Assembly (NCBI RefSeq): GCF_016461715.1
Contig: NZ_JAEMUI010000009.1
Coordinates: 96,928 to 160,927 of the forward strand
DNA length: 64,000 nucleotides
Reading direction: 5' to 3'
Source of the DNA: Marinomonas spartinae
GTDB taxonomy: Bacteria; Pseudomonadota; Gammaproteobacteria; Pseudomonadales; Marinomonadaceae
Below the pieces are notes generated by a model. It searched no databases and was not told where the DNA came from. It saw only the letters and a list, made by a program, of their open reading frames with translations. The translations under genes and the position numbers were made by a program. Below are positions 9,052-19,597 of this stretch, one piece after another (positions within the stretch are counted from its first letter, which is position 1; each line of letters opens with the position of its first letter).

Positions 9052-9304
9052 TTGATAACGCTCCTTTATTTAATTTTCGCATCCTAAAACTGGATACTCA
9101 TAACTTTGGTTTCCCAAATTCCCTTGAAATCATTATCTTTTATATTGCAATGAAAGGAGTACTCTTAATCCCCTTCCCTGGTTAAGACAATGTCTCAAAA
9201 TGTCCTTCTTATGAATTAAGACATGGGAATTATAAGGTCGAGCCTAGGAAGAAACAACCCTATATTCCTGTCTTTTTTATATCCACATTATTTGCAAAAT
9301 TCAA
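9052..9304 (-). promoter_or_regulatory. hcp leader / putative hcp promoter region
   Basis: This 253-bp gap between the clpV stop and the hcp ATG holds no ORF. It is AT-rich near hcp and contains dyads built from GACA/TGTC, including AGACA-A-TGTCT at 9185-9195 and ATGTC...GACAT around 9200-9224. I could not find a convincing sigma-54 GG-N10-GC element. A separate hcp promoter is inferred from the gap and the strong terminator after hcp. Confidence 0.35.
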
Positions 9305-11908
9305 CTATTCGCTTACAAAAACTGAAAAGTCATTGTCAACCAGTGACAAGCAGACTTTATCAATTTTTTTGTTTTCAACCATGCTACTTAATAATACTTC
9401 AGACAACAAAGGTAGTACTTTATTTTGTAATATTGCATGAATATTACGGGCACCTGAACCAGCATTTTGGCAATTATCAACAATATGACCCAATATTTCA
9501 TCATCATAATCAAAGGCACAATCATAGTTTGATTGAATTCTGTTTTTAATTTTTACCAACTGGAAATTAGCAATTTCTGAAATAATATCATTACTTAACG
9601 GTATATATGGAATAACATTGATTCTACCTAGAAAAGCGGGTTTAAAAACAGCTAATAAATCGTCTTGCAAAGCATTTTGTAGACCTTTAATACTAGGCAA
9701 AGCTTCCTCATCTTCAAAAAGCCCCATGGTAGTATCTGTCCCCACATTAGACGTCATAATAATAATTGTGTTTTTAAAGTCTATATCGCGACCTTCACCA
9801 TCTTTTATCATCCCCTTGTCGAAGACTTGATAAAAAATATCATGAACACCTGGGTGAGCTTTTTCCATCTCATCCAATAGAATGACGCTGTATGGTTTTC
9901 TTCTAACAGCCTCTGTTAAAATACCACCTTCACCATACCCGACATAACCCGGAGGAGAACCCAATAACAAAGACACTTTATGCTCTTCTTTAAACTCCGA
10001 CATATTGATAATGGTAATATTGTCTTCGCTACCATACACTTCTTGGGCAAGAGTAAGCGCCGTTTCTGTCTTACCAACACCACTTGGCCCAGTCAGCATA
10101 AAGATGCCATTTGGTCTATTTTCATCGGCCAATTGAGCTCTTGAAGTTTGCACAACCTTAGCGATAAGATCGAGAGCATGATCTTGACCAACCACGCGCT
10201 GCTTCATCGTTTCTGCCAAGTTCAGAACACCAAGAATTTCATCCTGCTGCATTTTACCCACGGGAATACCCGTCCAGTCTGAAATTACTTGCGCGATCAC
10301 TTCTTCATCGACCTGCCAATGAACCATATTACTGGCAAAGGCAGAGAGCTCCAGCTTGCCATTTTTGAGTGATTCTAAAACGTCTGCATCAGGGGTATCA
10401 TCATGACTTATCTTATGAAAGGCATCTGATAATTTGGAAACAACCGCCTTCTCTTTTTCTAGCTGCTCTTGTAAAGGCAACAGTGACGTTTGCAAATTTG
10501 CTGACTCTTCATTCAATGCTGCAATTTTAGTGCTATGATCTAGACCAGACTTTTCTTCTCTCAACAACATGTCAATTTGCGAATCAATATCCGCGATTTT
10601 ATTTTCAAGCTGCTCAATGACATTAGGAACAGAGGCCTGACTCATTGCGACTCGCGCACAGGCCGTATCAAGCAAACCTACCGCTTTATCGGGTAATTGT
10701 CTGCCAGTGATATACCGATGAGATAAGTTGACCGCACTCTCAAGTGCCTGCTCCGAAATAAAGACTCCATGATGTTTTTCCATCACAGGAACCAAACCTC
10801 GGAGCATCGAAATCGCTTTTGCTGGCTCAGGCTCTTCAACCTTAACTACTTGAAAACGACGAGAAAGAGCGGCATCTTTTTCAAAGTATTTTTTATACTC
10901 AGCCCATGTGGTTGCCGCAATGGTTCTTAGCTCTCCTCTGGCTAACGCAGGTTTAAGCAAGTTTGCCGCATCATTTTGTCCTGCCTGACCACCACTCCCT
11001 ATCATGGTATGAGCTTCATCAATAAAAATGACAATGGGGTTAACTGAGTTTTTAACCTCTGTTATTAAGGTTTTTAGACGATTTTCAAACTCACCTTTCA
11101 TGCCCGCTCCTGCCTGTAGCAAAGCAAGATCCAGACTGTGGATTCGAACATTTTTCAACACATCAGGAACAGATTGCTGCGCGATTCTGAGCGCCAGGCC
11201 TTCAACTACCGCCGTTTTTCCTACACCTGCCTCACCGGTTAATATCGGGTTATTTTGCCTACGCCGAGTTAAAATATCGATCATCTGCCTGATTTCAAAA
11301 TCTCGACCTAAAATAGGGTCGATCTTTCCATTTTCAGCCTGCGCAGTTAAATCAATCGTAAACTGATCCAAACTGGGCGTCTTACTCATGGATCCCGTTG
11401 GTTTTTCTGCCGTGTCTGAAACGAAATTCGACTCTTGAGATTGAGAAACAATTTCCGGCCAAGCGTGCAACAATTGACCTGGATCGATTTTATTAAAATG
11501 CTTACTGCATCGAGTAAGTATGCTCGACAAAGTATCATCTTTTATTAACGTGTAAATAACATAAGCACTTCTGATTTGCGTATCGGTAAATTCAATACTT
11601 GTACTCAACCACGATTGTCGCAATAAAGTAGTCACATGGAGTGATAAACTAGGTGAAGACTCGCTCCCTGTCTTAAATGACTCTAAAGAGCGATTTAGAT
11701 CATTTTTGACCGCATCAGCATCCACATCAAATGCACTTAAGATCAATCTAACATCGTCAAGCTGATGCTCTAGCATAGCAAACAACCAATGCTCTAACTC
11801 CACAACAAAATGGCTACGGCTATTACAAATAGCAACCGCCTTCTCCAAGCTCTGTTTGCATTCCGGGCTAAGTTTTTCAACCAGTTTATTCAATGTCATA
11901 GAAGACAT
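9305..11908 (-). CDS. clpV: T6SS AAA+ ATPase ClpV (TssH)
   Basis: The 867-aa product is a two-ring Clp/Hsp100 ATPase of ClpV length. The N-domain (residues 1-160) precedes NBD1 with Walker A GEAGVGKT near 225 and Walker B VIFIDEAHT. A coiled middle domain lies near 420-520. NBD2 has Walker A GPSGVGKT near 607 and VILLDEMEKAHPG. The pore loop GYVGYGEGG is present. ClpV disassembles contracted TssBC sheath for recycling. The start has a good Shine-Dalgarno (AAGGA, 7 nt before the ATG). It lies 23 bp after tssG and is the last gene of the tssA-clpV block. Confidence 0.97.
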   Translation of the reverse strand: MSSMTLNKLVEKLSPECKQSLEKAVAICNSRSHFVVELEHWLFAMLEHQLDDVRLILSAFDVDADAVKNDLNRSLESFKTGSESSPSLSLHVTTLLRQSWLSTSIEFTDTQIRSAYVIYTLIKDDTLSSILTRCSKHFNKIDPGQLLHAWPEIVSQSQESNFVSDTAEKPTGSMSKTPSLDQFTIDLTAQAENGKIDPILGRDFEIRQMIDILTRRRQNNPILTGEAGVGKTAVVEGLALRIAQQSVPDVLKNVRIHSLDLALLQAGAGMKGEFENRLKTLITEVKNSVNPIVIFIDEAHTMIGSGGQAGQNDAANLLKPALARGELRTIAATTWAEYKKYFEKDAALSRRFQVVKVEEPEPAKAISMLRGLVPVMEKHHGVFISEQALESAVNLSHRYITGRQLPDKAVGLLDTACARVAMSQASVPNVIEQLENKIADIDSQIDMLLREEKSGLDHSTKIAALNEESANLQTSLLPLQEQLEKEKAVVSKLSDAFHKISHDDTPDADVLESLKNGKLELSAFASNMVHWQVDEEVIAQVISDWTGIPVGKMQQDEILGVLNLAETMKQRVVGQDHALDLIAKVVQTSRAQLADENRPNGIFMLTGPSGVGKTETALTLAQEVYGSEDNITIINMSEFKEEHKVSLLLGSPPGYVGYGEGGILTEAVRRKPYSVILLDEMEKAHPGVHDIFYQVFDKGMIKDGEGRDIDFKNTIIIMTSNVGTDTTMGLFEDEEALPSIKGLQNALQDDLLAVFKPAFLGRINVIPYIPLSNDIISEIANFQLVKIKNRIQSNYDCAFDYDDEILGHIVDNCQNAGSGARNIHAILQNKVLPLLSEVLLSSMVENKKIDKVCLSLVDNDFSVFVSE

Positions 11909-11931
11909 ATACTCTTCCTTATTAAAGTGAA

Positions 11932-12918
11932 TTATCCTTTACGAGAAAGACGCAAGTGTTTTTTAGTATTCAATCGACTAAAAGCTAAAATACTATTTCC
12001 CCCTAGGGCCACATCTTTCTTATTCAATCTAGCAATATCAGAGTTATCAAAATCAGACTCAACAAGAATCCGGAACTGAACACTATTTCCGACATAATCT
12101 CTAATGATTTTGCAGGCAAATTTATACGATTCTCCATTGGGAAATAAATTTTTAAGCTGGTGTGAATTGTGTGGAAAAATATGAATATTAATAAGTGTTG
12201 AAATATCCCACATACGACTACCGATGAAAGCGTTCACACCAAGCCTAGCATACTGTCCCTCGAATAAAGTTTGACTCGCCAACCTTGTCTGTTCAGAGGG
12301 TTTTAAATGCTGCCACTTCCCAACTAACTGTTCAATTTTAACCTCACACCTCAAGTAAGAGGTTAAAATATTTTTCAGATCAGAGACATTTTTTATTTTT
12401 CTAAAAAACAATCCGGAAAAAAATAAATTATGGTTAGAGTTACCACCACTCAATAATGATAGAATCTTAGTGTGAGCATCTTGATGACTAACATTATTGG
12501 ATAAATTGAGCGAGTGTTTATACTTTTTCCAAGAACGATAATACAGAGATATTAAACGGTGATTGAACATGTCATAAAAATCACGCATCGCGGTATCTTT
12601 GTACTTCATCCTTAATAGAACCAGTTCACTATAAAATTGTGGCATTACACCAGAGGAACCAGTTAATCCCATAAAAGAAATATCAACGTTCACTCTTTCA
12701 AACCCATTGGGATCACCCACTGGTTCGATTCGACTAATAGATGTTCCAGGAAAACCAAATTTCTGAGTCGAAGAAAACCGCACAAGCTCGTTTTTGGGGT
12801 CACAATCATAACCCACTTTTCGATAAGCCATTTGTCCTTTATCTAACTGTTTTTCTATCAGATAAATCGCTTTATAAAAATCCAGCTGTGATGCATTCGC
12901 CGACAATTGCTTCATCAT
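11932..12918 (-). CDS. tssG: T6SS baseplate protein TssG
   Basis: The product is a TssG/ImpH/VasB-family protein. The chosen start, ATG at 12918, gives 328 aa beginning MMKQLSANASQLDFYKAIYL and overlaps the tssF stop as ATGA; a longer frame reaching 12990 is out of register with the family and lies inside tssF. Family features include RFSSTQKFGFPGTSI near residue 50, GLTGSSGVMPQFYSE near 85 and the basic YYRSWKKYKH segment. TssG joins TssE, TssF and TssK in the baseplate wedge that docks the VgrG spike. The tssE-tssF-tssG order is standard. Confidence 0.93.
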   Translation of the reverse strand: MMKQLSANASQLDFYKAIYLIEKQLDKGQMAYRKVGYDCDPKNELVRFSSTQKFGFPGTSISRIEPVGDPNGFERVNVDISFMGLTGSSGVMPQFYSELVLLRMKYKDTAMRDFYDMFNHRLISLYYRSWKKYKHSLNLSNNVSHQDAHTKILSLLSGGNSNHNLFFSGLFFRKIKNVSDLKNILTSYLRCEVKIEQLVGKWQHLKPSEQTRLASQTLFEGQYARLGVNAFIGSRMWDISTLINIHIFPHNSHQLKNLFPNGESYKFACKIIRDYVGNSVQFRILVESDFDNSDIARLNKKDVALGGNSILAFSRLNTKKHLRLSRKG

Positions 12919-14741
12919 AATAACACCTGCCCACCCACTCGAGCTGGCCACTGATGATAGACTTGTTCTTGCTCCTTCAGTTTCAAGCACACTCTGGTAA
13001 AACTGTTAATAGCCGCAAATTGCGCGAAAAAATGTTCAAGAACAGAGGCAAAAAAGAATACACCACTGCCCGAAAAATCATCATTGGCAAAAGTGATTTC
13101 AATATCACTGCCACTTGCGAAACACACCCGTCCGCGCTGAACCACACGAGCAGTTGATGGCTCTATAACCACTTTATAAATATTATTAATTAATGCCTTA
13201 CTCTGTGGTGATACCTTAAAGTCATATAATCTCAATACTTCTTTTAATCGCTCACTGGCATCTGGTCCTGTAAAGTAGTCAAGATTTAAATGATTAATGA
13301 GCTGCCACCGTGTGGCGTCACCAAGTACCGGCCTAACGGCGTGAGTCGGTGGAACCAAGCAGCGTATTTTTTTAATAATATCGCCTTTTTCTGGCATCAT
13401 TAGACCAAGCTCATCATCTCCAAAGGGTAAGCTGGCAGGCAGATTTCGGTTGCTACATTTCGCTCGAACCGTGATAACCGTCTTATCTATGTCTTCATCC
13501 AAATGCGCATTACCAAAAGAAGCATCGACAAGAGAGAGGTACGTTTCAGTTCCTGCTTCCACGTATCCGCCAGCCCACATGGCCGTTTCTCTCCGAATGT
13601 GCCAAAATAAATCTTTGCTGCCTTGATACTTAGGGTGGGTTTGTCCATAGAAAGGGGCAGCAACTTGCTTATTACCCTTTGAATCAAAAACAACCACCTC
13701 CTCAATGCTGATGACTTCTGATATTTCGGCATCCATATATCGAGGAGACAGCTTGTATTCGTATTCACTAAGTTGTGGTCTGATAGGCTCAATTTCTTGT
13801 TCAAAGAGATTGATAATCGGAGTACAGCCCAGCAAAAAGCTCTCGCTATCAATTTGCTTCTCTAACTCCGAGGAATCGGTATCAATATAGAAAAATATAC
13901 TGGTAGTGCCGGATTTCTTAGGCAACATGGCTCTAATGTCTTTCAACTCAAAGAACCGAAATTTTTCAGGAAATACAAAATTCTCAACCAGCATTCTAAA
14001 ACCTGAGGAAGCATGGTGAGAATATGGAACAACCGTTTCAGTATCTTTAAACCCAACCGAATGAAGCTGCTCTTTGGATAGGTATCGGACCCCCTCTTGA
14101 CTGTTGTCAAAGGCAATACCAATACAATTCTTAAACAATAACTCGTATATCTTTAAGGTATGATGCCATTGACCATTAAGATAAAATCTTAAATTATTTA
14201 AGTCTGTTTCATACAATGAAACACCTTCATATTCACAAACCACATCCAACTTGAAAATTGACTTAACCGGTTTTTCCCATTTTGATTTAGGCGCAACAAA
14301 TGGCGCGTTTTCAAACTTTGCAGCTTGGATCTCGACTGGCCACAAGTTTGTTTCAAAACACGTTTTAAACTTGCACTGCTTCATACCCTCGACATTCGAT
14401 TCAACTTCTGCACCAATAGGTATCACTACCCCAGTTGTCGAAAGGTTCTCGGCTTCAAGTTTAATAATAGACATAGAAGGTAGCGTTGCTTGGTAATCTG
14501 GAAACATTTGACCAAGCAAGGCGTCTGTTAATTCTGGAAAACTATCTTCAAGTTTTTGCCTAATATTAGCCGTCAAAAAAGCAAATGACTCGACGAGACG
14601 AGAAACATGAGGATCCTCAATCGTATCGCCATTAAGTTTTAACCTACCGGCTACTTTAGGGTATTTTTCTGAGAACTCCCTACCCATTTTTCGAATAAAA
14701 GACAACTCTCGATTATAATATTTTAATAGTTCATCATTCAT
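12915..14741 (-). CDS. tssF: T6SS baseplate protein TssF
   Basis: The 608-aa product is a full-length TssF/ImpG/VasA. The N-terminus (LLKYYNRELSFIRKMGREF then EKYPKVAGRL) is the family hallmark, followed by DPHVSRLVESFAFL and the FPDYQATLPSMSI segment. Near residue 450 FGDDELGLMMPEKGDI and the region RCLVPPTHAVRP match the C-terminal part. It forms the core of the baseplate wedge with TssG. It overlaps tssE by 4 nt (ATGA) and tssG by 4 nt, consistent with coupled translation of the wedge subunits. Confidence 0.95.
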   Translation of the reverse strand: MNDELLKYYNRELSFIRKMGREFSEKYPKVAGRLKLNGDTIEDPHVSRLVESFAFLTANIRQKLEDSFPELTDALLGQMFPDYQATLPSMSIIKLEAENLSTTGVVIPIGAEVESNVEGMKQCKFKTCFETNLWPVEIQAAKFENAPFVAPKSKWEKPVKSIFKLDVVCEYEGVSLYETDLNNLRFYLNGQWHHTLKIYELLFKNCIGIAFDNSQEGVRYLSKEQLHSVGFKDTETVVPYSHHASSGFRMLVENFVFPEKFRFFELKDIRAMLPKKSGTTSIFFYIDTDSSELEKQIDSESFLLGCTPIINLFEQEIEPIRPQLSEYEYKLSPRYMDAEISEVISIEEVVVFDSKGNKQVAAPFYGQTHPKYQGSKDLFWHIRRETAMWAGGYVEAGTETYLSLVDASFGNAHLDEDIDKTVITVRAKCSNRNLPASLPFGDDELGLMMPEKGDIIKKIRCLVPPTHAVRPVLGDATRWQLINHLNLDYFTGPDASERLKEVLRLYDFKVSPQSKALINNIYKVVIEPSTARVVQRGRVCFASGSDIEITFANDDFSGSGVFFFASVLEHFFAQFAAINSFTRVCLKLKEQEQVYHQWPARVGGQVLL

Positions 14742-15223
14742 AAAGAAGCCTCAATTATTTTCATCCCTAAATTTATAGGCTCAACTTCTGAGTTAAAACT
14801 GATAAATTCAGGCTCCGGATCCGCGTAAAGCAAGGCATTTATTCGCAAGTTTAATATTCTATTAAGGGGCAGATCCTCATCAGTAAAAACTTCAACCTCA
14901 ATAAATCTTGGCTCAAACTTTTCAATTGTCTTTTTGACGATATCACATAATAAATCACGACCATCACTGGAGCTAACGGACATACTCGAAAAATCGGGCA
15001 ATCCATAAGAAAGAATCGATGTTGATAGCTCTTCGTATTGTTCCGGCCAAGTATGCCACTGAATTCTGGCATTAAGTAACGCTTCAATATCTCGACGAAT
15101 ATTTCTTCGTAAATCCGAGACACTTATCCCCTCGGTTCTAGAGGGTGAGTCTTGAACATCTGGATCATCATCAATCAGGCGATCCAGAATAGAGGCTTGA
15201 AGCTGCTGCTTACTTTCTATCAT
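14738..15223 (-). CDS. tssE: T6SS baseplate protein TssE (gp25-like)
   Basis: The 161-aa product has the gpW/gp25 lysozyme-like baseplate fold. The segment ISVSDLRRNIRRDIEALLNAR matches the conserved region of TssE, followed by YGLPDFSSM, the glycine-leucine-proline motif. The end contains FISFNSEVEP. TssE nucleates sheath polymerisation and lacks muramidase activity in T6SS. It is 2 bp from tagJ and overlaps tssF by 4 nt. Confidence 0.94.
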   Translation of the reverse strand: MIESKQQLQASILDRLIDDDPDVQDSPSRTEGISVSDLRRNIRRDIEALLNARIQWHTWPEQYEELSTSILSYGLPDFSSMSVSSSDGRDLLCDIVKKTIEKFEPRFIEVEVFTDEDLPLNRILNLRINALLYADPEPEFISFNSEVEPINLGMKIIEASL

Positions 15224-15225
15224 GA

Positions 15226-16017
15226 TTAATCTATAGCTACCTCTTTGACCTTAGAAATACTCAAATCAGAAATTAGCGTTGCTTCGTCATTGATAAAAAG
15301 CATCTTCATACCTCGCCCTAAAGTCACGTTATCAGAAAGGTCATTCCATTCTGTTATTTGACCTAGCTTTTCAATATCACTGGTTGATTGGACGTATACC
15401 AAAGGCAAGTGAGCAGTTCCCGTTGGTCCATCTTTTATGGTCATTTCAACTCTAAGCCAGATGTTTTCCAATACAGAATCAACTGGTTCAACCTTAAGGG
15501 TTTCAATCTCGCTAAAACGCGCTAAATAAAATTCGCCATTTGTTCCCAATACTTCTAAATAAGGATTGAGCATGTCATCCAAATCTCGAATCAAACTCTG
15601 AGGCTCATCGTCATTGAGAGACTCAAGACGTAATGATTCAAGTTTTGCGCTCATTGTATCCAACGATTGTGAGTCACCTTCTAACTTTGCAAGATGCATA
15701 TCAAGAAATAACGTATCTAATTCGTCGGCCTGATGAAACAATTTTGGAATACTTTTCCCATCATAGAAATCCATTCTGGATTGCTCAGCACGTATGAGAT
15801 GCCTTAGATTAACCGCCCCCACAGCAAACTCAGGTTTTTTCTTTACCATAAAGTCAAGCTGCTTATCTGCACGATCTAGTTCACCATCGATACATAGCAA
15901 CTCAACATAAGCGCTTCTAATATCAAAATTCAAAGGCTCATCTTTTAGTAACTCAGTACAATAATCAATCGCTTCAGATAACTTACCATTCTTAATGAAC
16001 TCGAATATTTTTTTCAT
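15226..16017 (-). CDS. tagJ: T6SS accessory protein TagJ (ImpE family)
   Basis: The 263-aa product is an ImpE/TagJ protein. The N-terminal half is TPR-like (GKLSEAIDYCTELLKDEPLNFDIR, given here only in part, then LLCIDGELDRADKQLDFM), and the ending RGMKMLFIND matches the conserved C-terminal region. TagJ proteins bind the N-terminal helix of TssB and influence ClpV-dependent sheath disassembly. They occur in T6SS of the kind that also carry Fha, PpkA and PppA, as here. It sits 3 bp after the second tssC and 2 bp before tssE. Confidence 0.88.
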   Translation of the reverse strand: MKKIFEFIKNGKLSEAIDYCTELLKDEPLNFDIRSAYVELLCIDGELDRADKQLDFMVKKKPEFAVGAVNLRHLIRAEQSRMDFYDGKSIPKLFHQADELDTLFLDMHLAKLEGDSQSLDTMSAKLESLRLESLNDDEPQSLIRDLDDMLNPYLEVLGTNGEFYLARFSEIETLKVEPVDSVLENIWLRVEMTIKDGPTGTAHLPLVYVQSTSDIEKLGQITEWNDLSDNVTLGRGMKMLFINDEATLISDLSISKVKEVAID

Positions 16018-16020
16018 GTC

Positions 16021-17547
16021 TTATTCCTTAATTTGATGGTGTGGGCTTAGCTCTGTAATCAGCCGAATACTAGACACCATTTGATCCAATTGAAAATGAG
16101 GCTGAAGCTGAAGAAGAGAGAAAAAATGCCCCGGCCTTGACTTATTTTCACTCACTTTGACTTTGGCATTACTAAGCGGATATTTACTCCTCACGTGCTC
16201 AGATGCAGAGTCCGAAGCAGTGGTATAATTATTTATCCAAGCCTGTAAATCTCTCTCACAAGCCTGTGCCGTGGTATAGCTACCAATACGGTCACGAGCC
16301 AGAACTTTTAAGTAATGGGCAAACCTAGACACACATAGAATATACTGAAGCATAGATGACAGGCGTGCATTAACATTGGCAACATTACTATCGTAGTTTT
16401 TTGCTAATTGAGCAGACGCATTACTATAAAAAACAAGATGCTCTGTATTAGTAACAGAAGATACAGGGATAAAACCCAATTCAGATAATTCTTTTTCAAG
16501 CTTTGTTGTGACAATTAGATCGACAGGCGGCTTTCCTTCTTTTTGATAAGAATCGTTCTTAAAGTAATCTTTAGCAATACCAGTCACCATTCCCTTTGAG
16601 ATTTTACCAGGATCCATTCCTCGTATATGACCAAACCAACCACTAGAACAATAAGCTCGAATCAGCGTTGAAACAAAAGGAAAAGCGGCGTTCCCCCATA
16701 GCATATCTTTATCTGAATCACGAATATTCTCGACAAAATAAAAGCTCTCGGAACGCTTTCCATTATTTAAATAAGGAGATCTAACTAATACTCTCGGCAA
16801 AGTCAAACCAACAAAGCGAGATTCTTCCATGCTACGAAAACTTCGCCAGTTAATATACTCTGGCTGTTCAAACTGTGAAAATAAGTCATACGCATGACCT
16901 AGTTCAGAAAAAGCATCCACACCAAATAGACTTGAATCACCTGCACACACAAAAGGTGAAAAAGCGGCCGCAGCAGTTTTAGAAATTTCTTTTAATGTGG
17001 CAATATCATTATATAAAGAGCCATTTGATTGGGTGTTCGTTATTTCATAATTACCAATAACAACACCAAAAGGTTCACCACCTGGATGATCAAATTCACT
17101 TTGATACACTAATTTAAAAAATGCGCTCTGATCGAAATCAATTGCTTTACTAACGTCTCGAGACAATGTCATCCAATTACAATTTAAAAGTTTGATTTTA
17201 ACTTTTCTTTCATTATCCATTTGTTCGGCTTGAGATAAAAGCCAAAACAGGCTACGCCACCCAGATTCTAATTTTTTAAATTTTTCTTCATGAATAATGA
17301 TATTGATCTGTTGACAAAGCTTTGCATCAATATCAGTAATCACTTGTTGTATATAGGAACTGATGGATTCCTTATCCCAAAGTAAAGGTGAGTCTGAAGA
17401 GCTTTCAAGCCAAAGCAAAAGCGCTTTATTGAGATCTTTTTCATTAAGAAACCGATCCAACAGGGAGTCGCTGTCACTTATTCTATACTCAGTTTGTCTT
17501 CCAAAAGCTGAGTTTTGACTTATAAACGAAAACTCTTCAACACTCAT
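16021..17547 (-). CDS. Second TssC-like sheath protein
   Basis: The 508-aa product is a divergent paralogue of the TssC encoded next to it. Shared landmarks are the DQSAFFKLVYQSEFDHPGGEP segment (residues 140-160), [36 protein letters not shown] and the KVKVSENKSRPGHF ending. The N-terminal 80 residues are unlike canonical TssC. A tandem pair of tssC genes is known in some T6SS (for example tssC40 and tssC41 in Agrobacterium). Its role may be a sheath variant or a baseplate-proximal ring. It is 45 bp from tssC and 3 bp from tagJ, in the same operon. Confidence 0.9.
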   Translation of the reverse strand: MSVEEFSFISQNSAFGRQTEYRISDSDSLLDRFLNEKDLNKALLLWLESSSDSPLLWDKESISSYIQQVITDIDAKLCQQINIIIHEEKFKKLESGWRSLFWLLSQAEQMDNERKVKIKLLNCNWMTLSRDVSKAIDFDQSAFFKLVYQSEFDHPGGEPFGVVIGNYEITNTQSNGSLYNDIATLKEISKTAAAAFSPFVCAGDSSLFGVDAFSELGHAYDLFSQFEQPEYINWRSFRSMEESRFVGLTLPRVLVRSPYLNNGKRSESFYFVENIRDSDKDMLWGNAAFPFVSTLIRAYCSSGWFGHIRGMDPGKISKGMVTGIAKDYFKNDSYQKEGKPPVDLIVTTKLEKELSELGFIPVSSVTNTEHLVFYSNASAQLAKNYDSNVANVNARLSSMLQYILCVSRFAHYLKVLARDRIGSYTTAQACERDLQAWINNYTTASDSASEHVRSKYPLSNAKVKVSENKSRPGHFFSLLQLQPHFQLDQMVSSIRLITELSPHHQIKE

Positions 17548-17592
17548 TTACTACATCATCCTTAATTTTAACGCTTAAATCGCTGCTTTTAA

Positions 17593-19083
17593 TTAACCCA
17601 CTTCAGGTATTTTAGCGACCAAACGTAACGAGGACGTTAACTCTTCCATTTGCAACCAAGGCTTAAGCCAGGCAACAGCGTTATAAGCCCCTGGCTGACC
17701 AGGAATCTCTTTAACCCTAACTTTAGCGTCAGCTAATGGATAACGAGCACGAATGTCCTGACCACCACCTTCTGTTGCATTCACATACGACAAAATCCAG
17801 CGATTAAGCCAAGCTTCAACATCTTCCGCTTCCATAAAGCTACCGATTTTGTCTCGCGCCATCACTTTTAAGTAATGCGCAAACCGAGATGTCGCCATCA
17901 AATAGGGCAACCTAGCTGAAATAGCTGCATTAGCCGTCGCATCAGGAGTATCGTATACTTTTGGTTTCTGACAGCTCTGACCACCAAAGAAAACCGCATA
18001 ATCTGTATTCTTATAGTGACACAAAGGCAAAAAGCCCAATTTACTTAATTCCGCCTCACGACGATCAGTAATGCCAATTTCAGTTGGGCATTTCAAATCA
18101 GGATCACCATCGTCACTGGTAAATATATGAGTAGGCAAGCCTTCTACCTTACCCCCTCCTTCTGCACCACGAATAGCGGTACAGAAACCATACTGAGAGT
18201 ATGCCTTGGTCATATTGGTTGCCATCGCGTAGGCAGCATTACTCCAGCAATAATCACCATTAGCAGTACTCACAGAACGGCCAGCTTTAGGCTCTACCTC
18301 AAACTCTTCAAAGTTAAATTCTTCAACAGGTTTCGAAGCTGCCCCATATGGTAGACGAGATAAGAATCTAGGCATGGTCAAAGTAACGAAGCGTGAATCA
18401 TCGCTTTCTCTAAATGAACGCCATTTAGTGTACTCTAATGACTCAAATACTTTTTCCAGATCTCGTGGCTTAGTCAACTCTTCCCAGCTGTCAAACCCAA
18501 ACAAAGAAGGAGAAGAAGCTGAAACAAACGGACAAAAACCAGCCGCAGCTACGTTGGACATCAGGCTAAGCGTTTCAATATCTTCAGGGTGATTGGTGAA
18601 TTCATAATCCCCAACTATCGTGCCGTAAGGCTCACCACCGGGTGTACCAAACTCTGATTCATAAATTTTCTTGAATGTTTGGCTTTGGTCGAATTCAACC
18701 GCTTTGCTCAGGTCTTTATGAAGCTCTTTTTTCTTCATATTCAACACTCGAATTTTCAGTGTTGAATTGGTCTCAGAGTTCATTACCAAATGATGAAGAC
18801 CTCTCCAAGTCCCCTCCAGTTTCTGGAACTGATCGGTATGCATAATAGCGCTAAGTTGTTTTGATATTTTACTATCAATCAAGTCAATCGCTTCATTAAA
18901 TGTCACCGTCATATTCTTATTCCACTGAACCGTGCCTTTTAAGGCTTCCTGCGTCAGTGTTTTTAACAATTCTTCTGCTCGGCTGGATTCGGTCTGTTTG
19001 GTCGCACCAATGGCCTGCTCTAAAAGAGAGACACTTTGCTCAACAACCGTGTCCGTGCTGCTTAAAGCTTCTTCCGTGCTCAT
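17593..19083 (-). CDS. tssC: T6SS contractile sheath large subunit TssC (VipB)
   Basis: The 496-aa product is a canonical TssC. Typical segments are [70 protein letters not shown] and [19 protein letters not shown]. The C-terminal end [18 protein letters not shown] region is intact ([17 protein letters not shown]). It forms the helical sheath with TssB around the Hcp tube. The ATG overlaps the tssB stop as ATGA, the usual arrangement for stoichiometric expression. Confidence 0.97.
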   Translation of the reverse strand: MSTEEALSSTDTVVEQSVSLLEQAIGATKQTESSRAEELLKTLTQEALKGTVQWNKNMTVTFNEAIDLIDSKISKQLSAIMHTDQFQKLEGTWRGLHHLVMNSETNSTLKIRVLNMKKKELHKDLSKAVEFDQSQTFKKIYESEFGTPGGEPYGTIVGDYEFTNHPEDIETLSLMSNVAAAGFCPFVSASSPSLFGFDSWEELTKPRDLEKVFESLEYTKWRSFRESDDSRFVTLTMPRFLSRLPYGAASKPVEEFNFEEFEVEPKAGRSVSTANGDYCWSNAAYAMATNMTKAYSQYGFCTAIRGAEGGGKVEGLPTHIFTSDDGDPDLKCPTEIGITDRREAELSKLGFLPLCHYKNTDYAVFFGGQSCQKPKVYDTPDATANAAISARLPYLMATSRFAHYLKVMARDKIGSFMEAEDVEAWLNRWILSYVNATEGGGQDIRARYPLADAKVRVKEIPGQPGAYNAVAWLKPWLQMEELTSSLRLVAKIPEVG

Positions 19084-19583
19084 TTGTCTTCCTCCTCAAT
19101 GCTCAATTCCTTCGCCATTGCTTCAAGGCTCGCTGTATTACTTAACACCTCTTCCAAAACATTTTCCAACTCTTCAGATCGGTCTATTTTGGTCATGAGA
19201 TCACGCAATTTATTACGTGTTTCCATCAATTTACGTAGAGGCTCAACTTGATTCACAACAGCCGCTGGCTCAAAGTCACTCATTGTTTTAAAGTTTAATT
19301 CAACCGAAAACTGACTATCATCATCCGTTAGCACATTATCAACTTTCATTGAAAGGCTTGGACTCATACGCTTCAAAACATCATCGAAACTGTCACGATC
19401 AATCTGGATGAATCGTCTGTCCTTCAATGGCTTCAATGCATCTGTATTATCACCAGAGAAATCCCCCATTACACCTACCACAAAAGGGAGCTCTTTTTTT
19501 ACAACAGCCCCTTCCGTTTCTACGTCATAAGTAATATGAACGCGAGGCTTTCGAACCCGCTTTAGTTTGTCATGAATGCTCAT
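19080..19583 (-). CDS. tssB: T6SS contractile sheath small subunit TssB (VipA)
   Basis: The 167-aa product has the VipA hallmark N-terminus, [16 protein letters not shown] followed by [13 protein letters not shown]. Later landmarks are [22 protein letters not shown] text (here [16 protein letters not shown]) and the C-terminal helix [19 protein letters not shown] that carries the TssC- and ClpV-interaction surface. It is 14 bp after tssA and overlaps tssC by 4 nt. Confidence 0.97.
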   Translation of the reverse strand: MSIHDKLKRVRKPRVHITYDVETEGAVVKKELPFVVGVMGDFSGDNTDALKPLKDRRFIQIDRDSFDDVLKRMSPSLSMKVDNVLTDDDSQFSVELNFKTMSDFEPAAVVNQVEPLRKLMETRNKLRDLMTKIDRSEELENVLEEVLSNTASLEAMAKELSIEEEDK

Positions 19584-19597
19584 TAGAACTCCTTTTA

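Noticed and set aside
9052..9304. Sigma-54 promoter ahead of hcp
   Set aside because: I looked for GG-N10-GC on the minus strand and found no convincing match here or upstream of fha.
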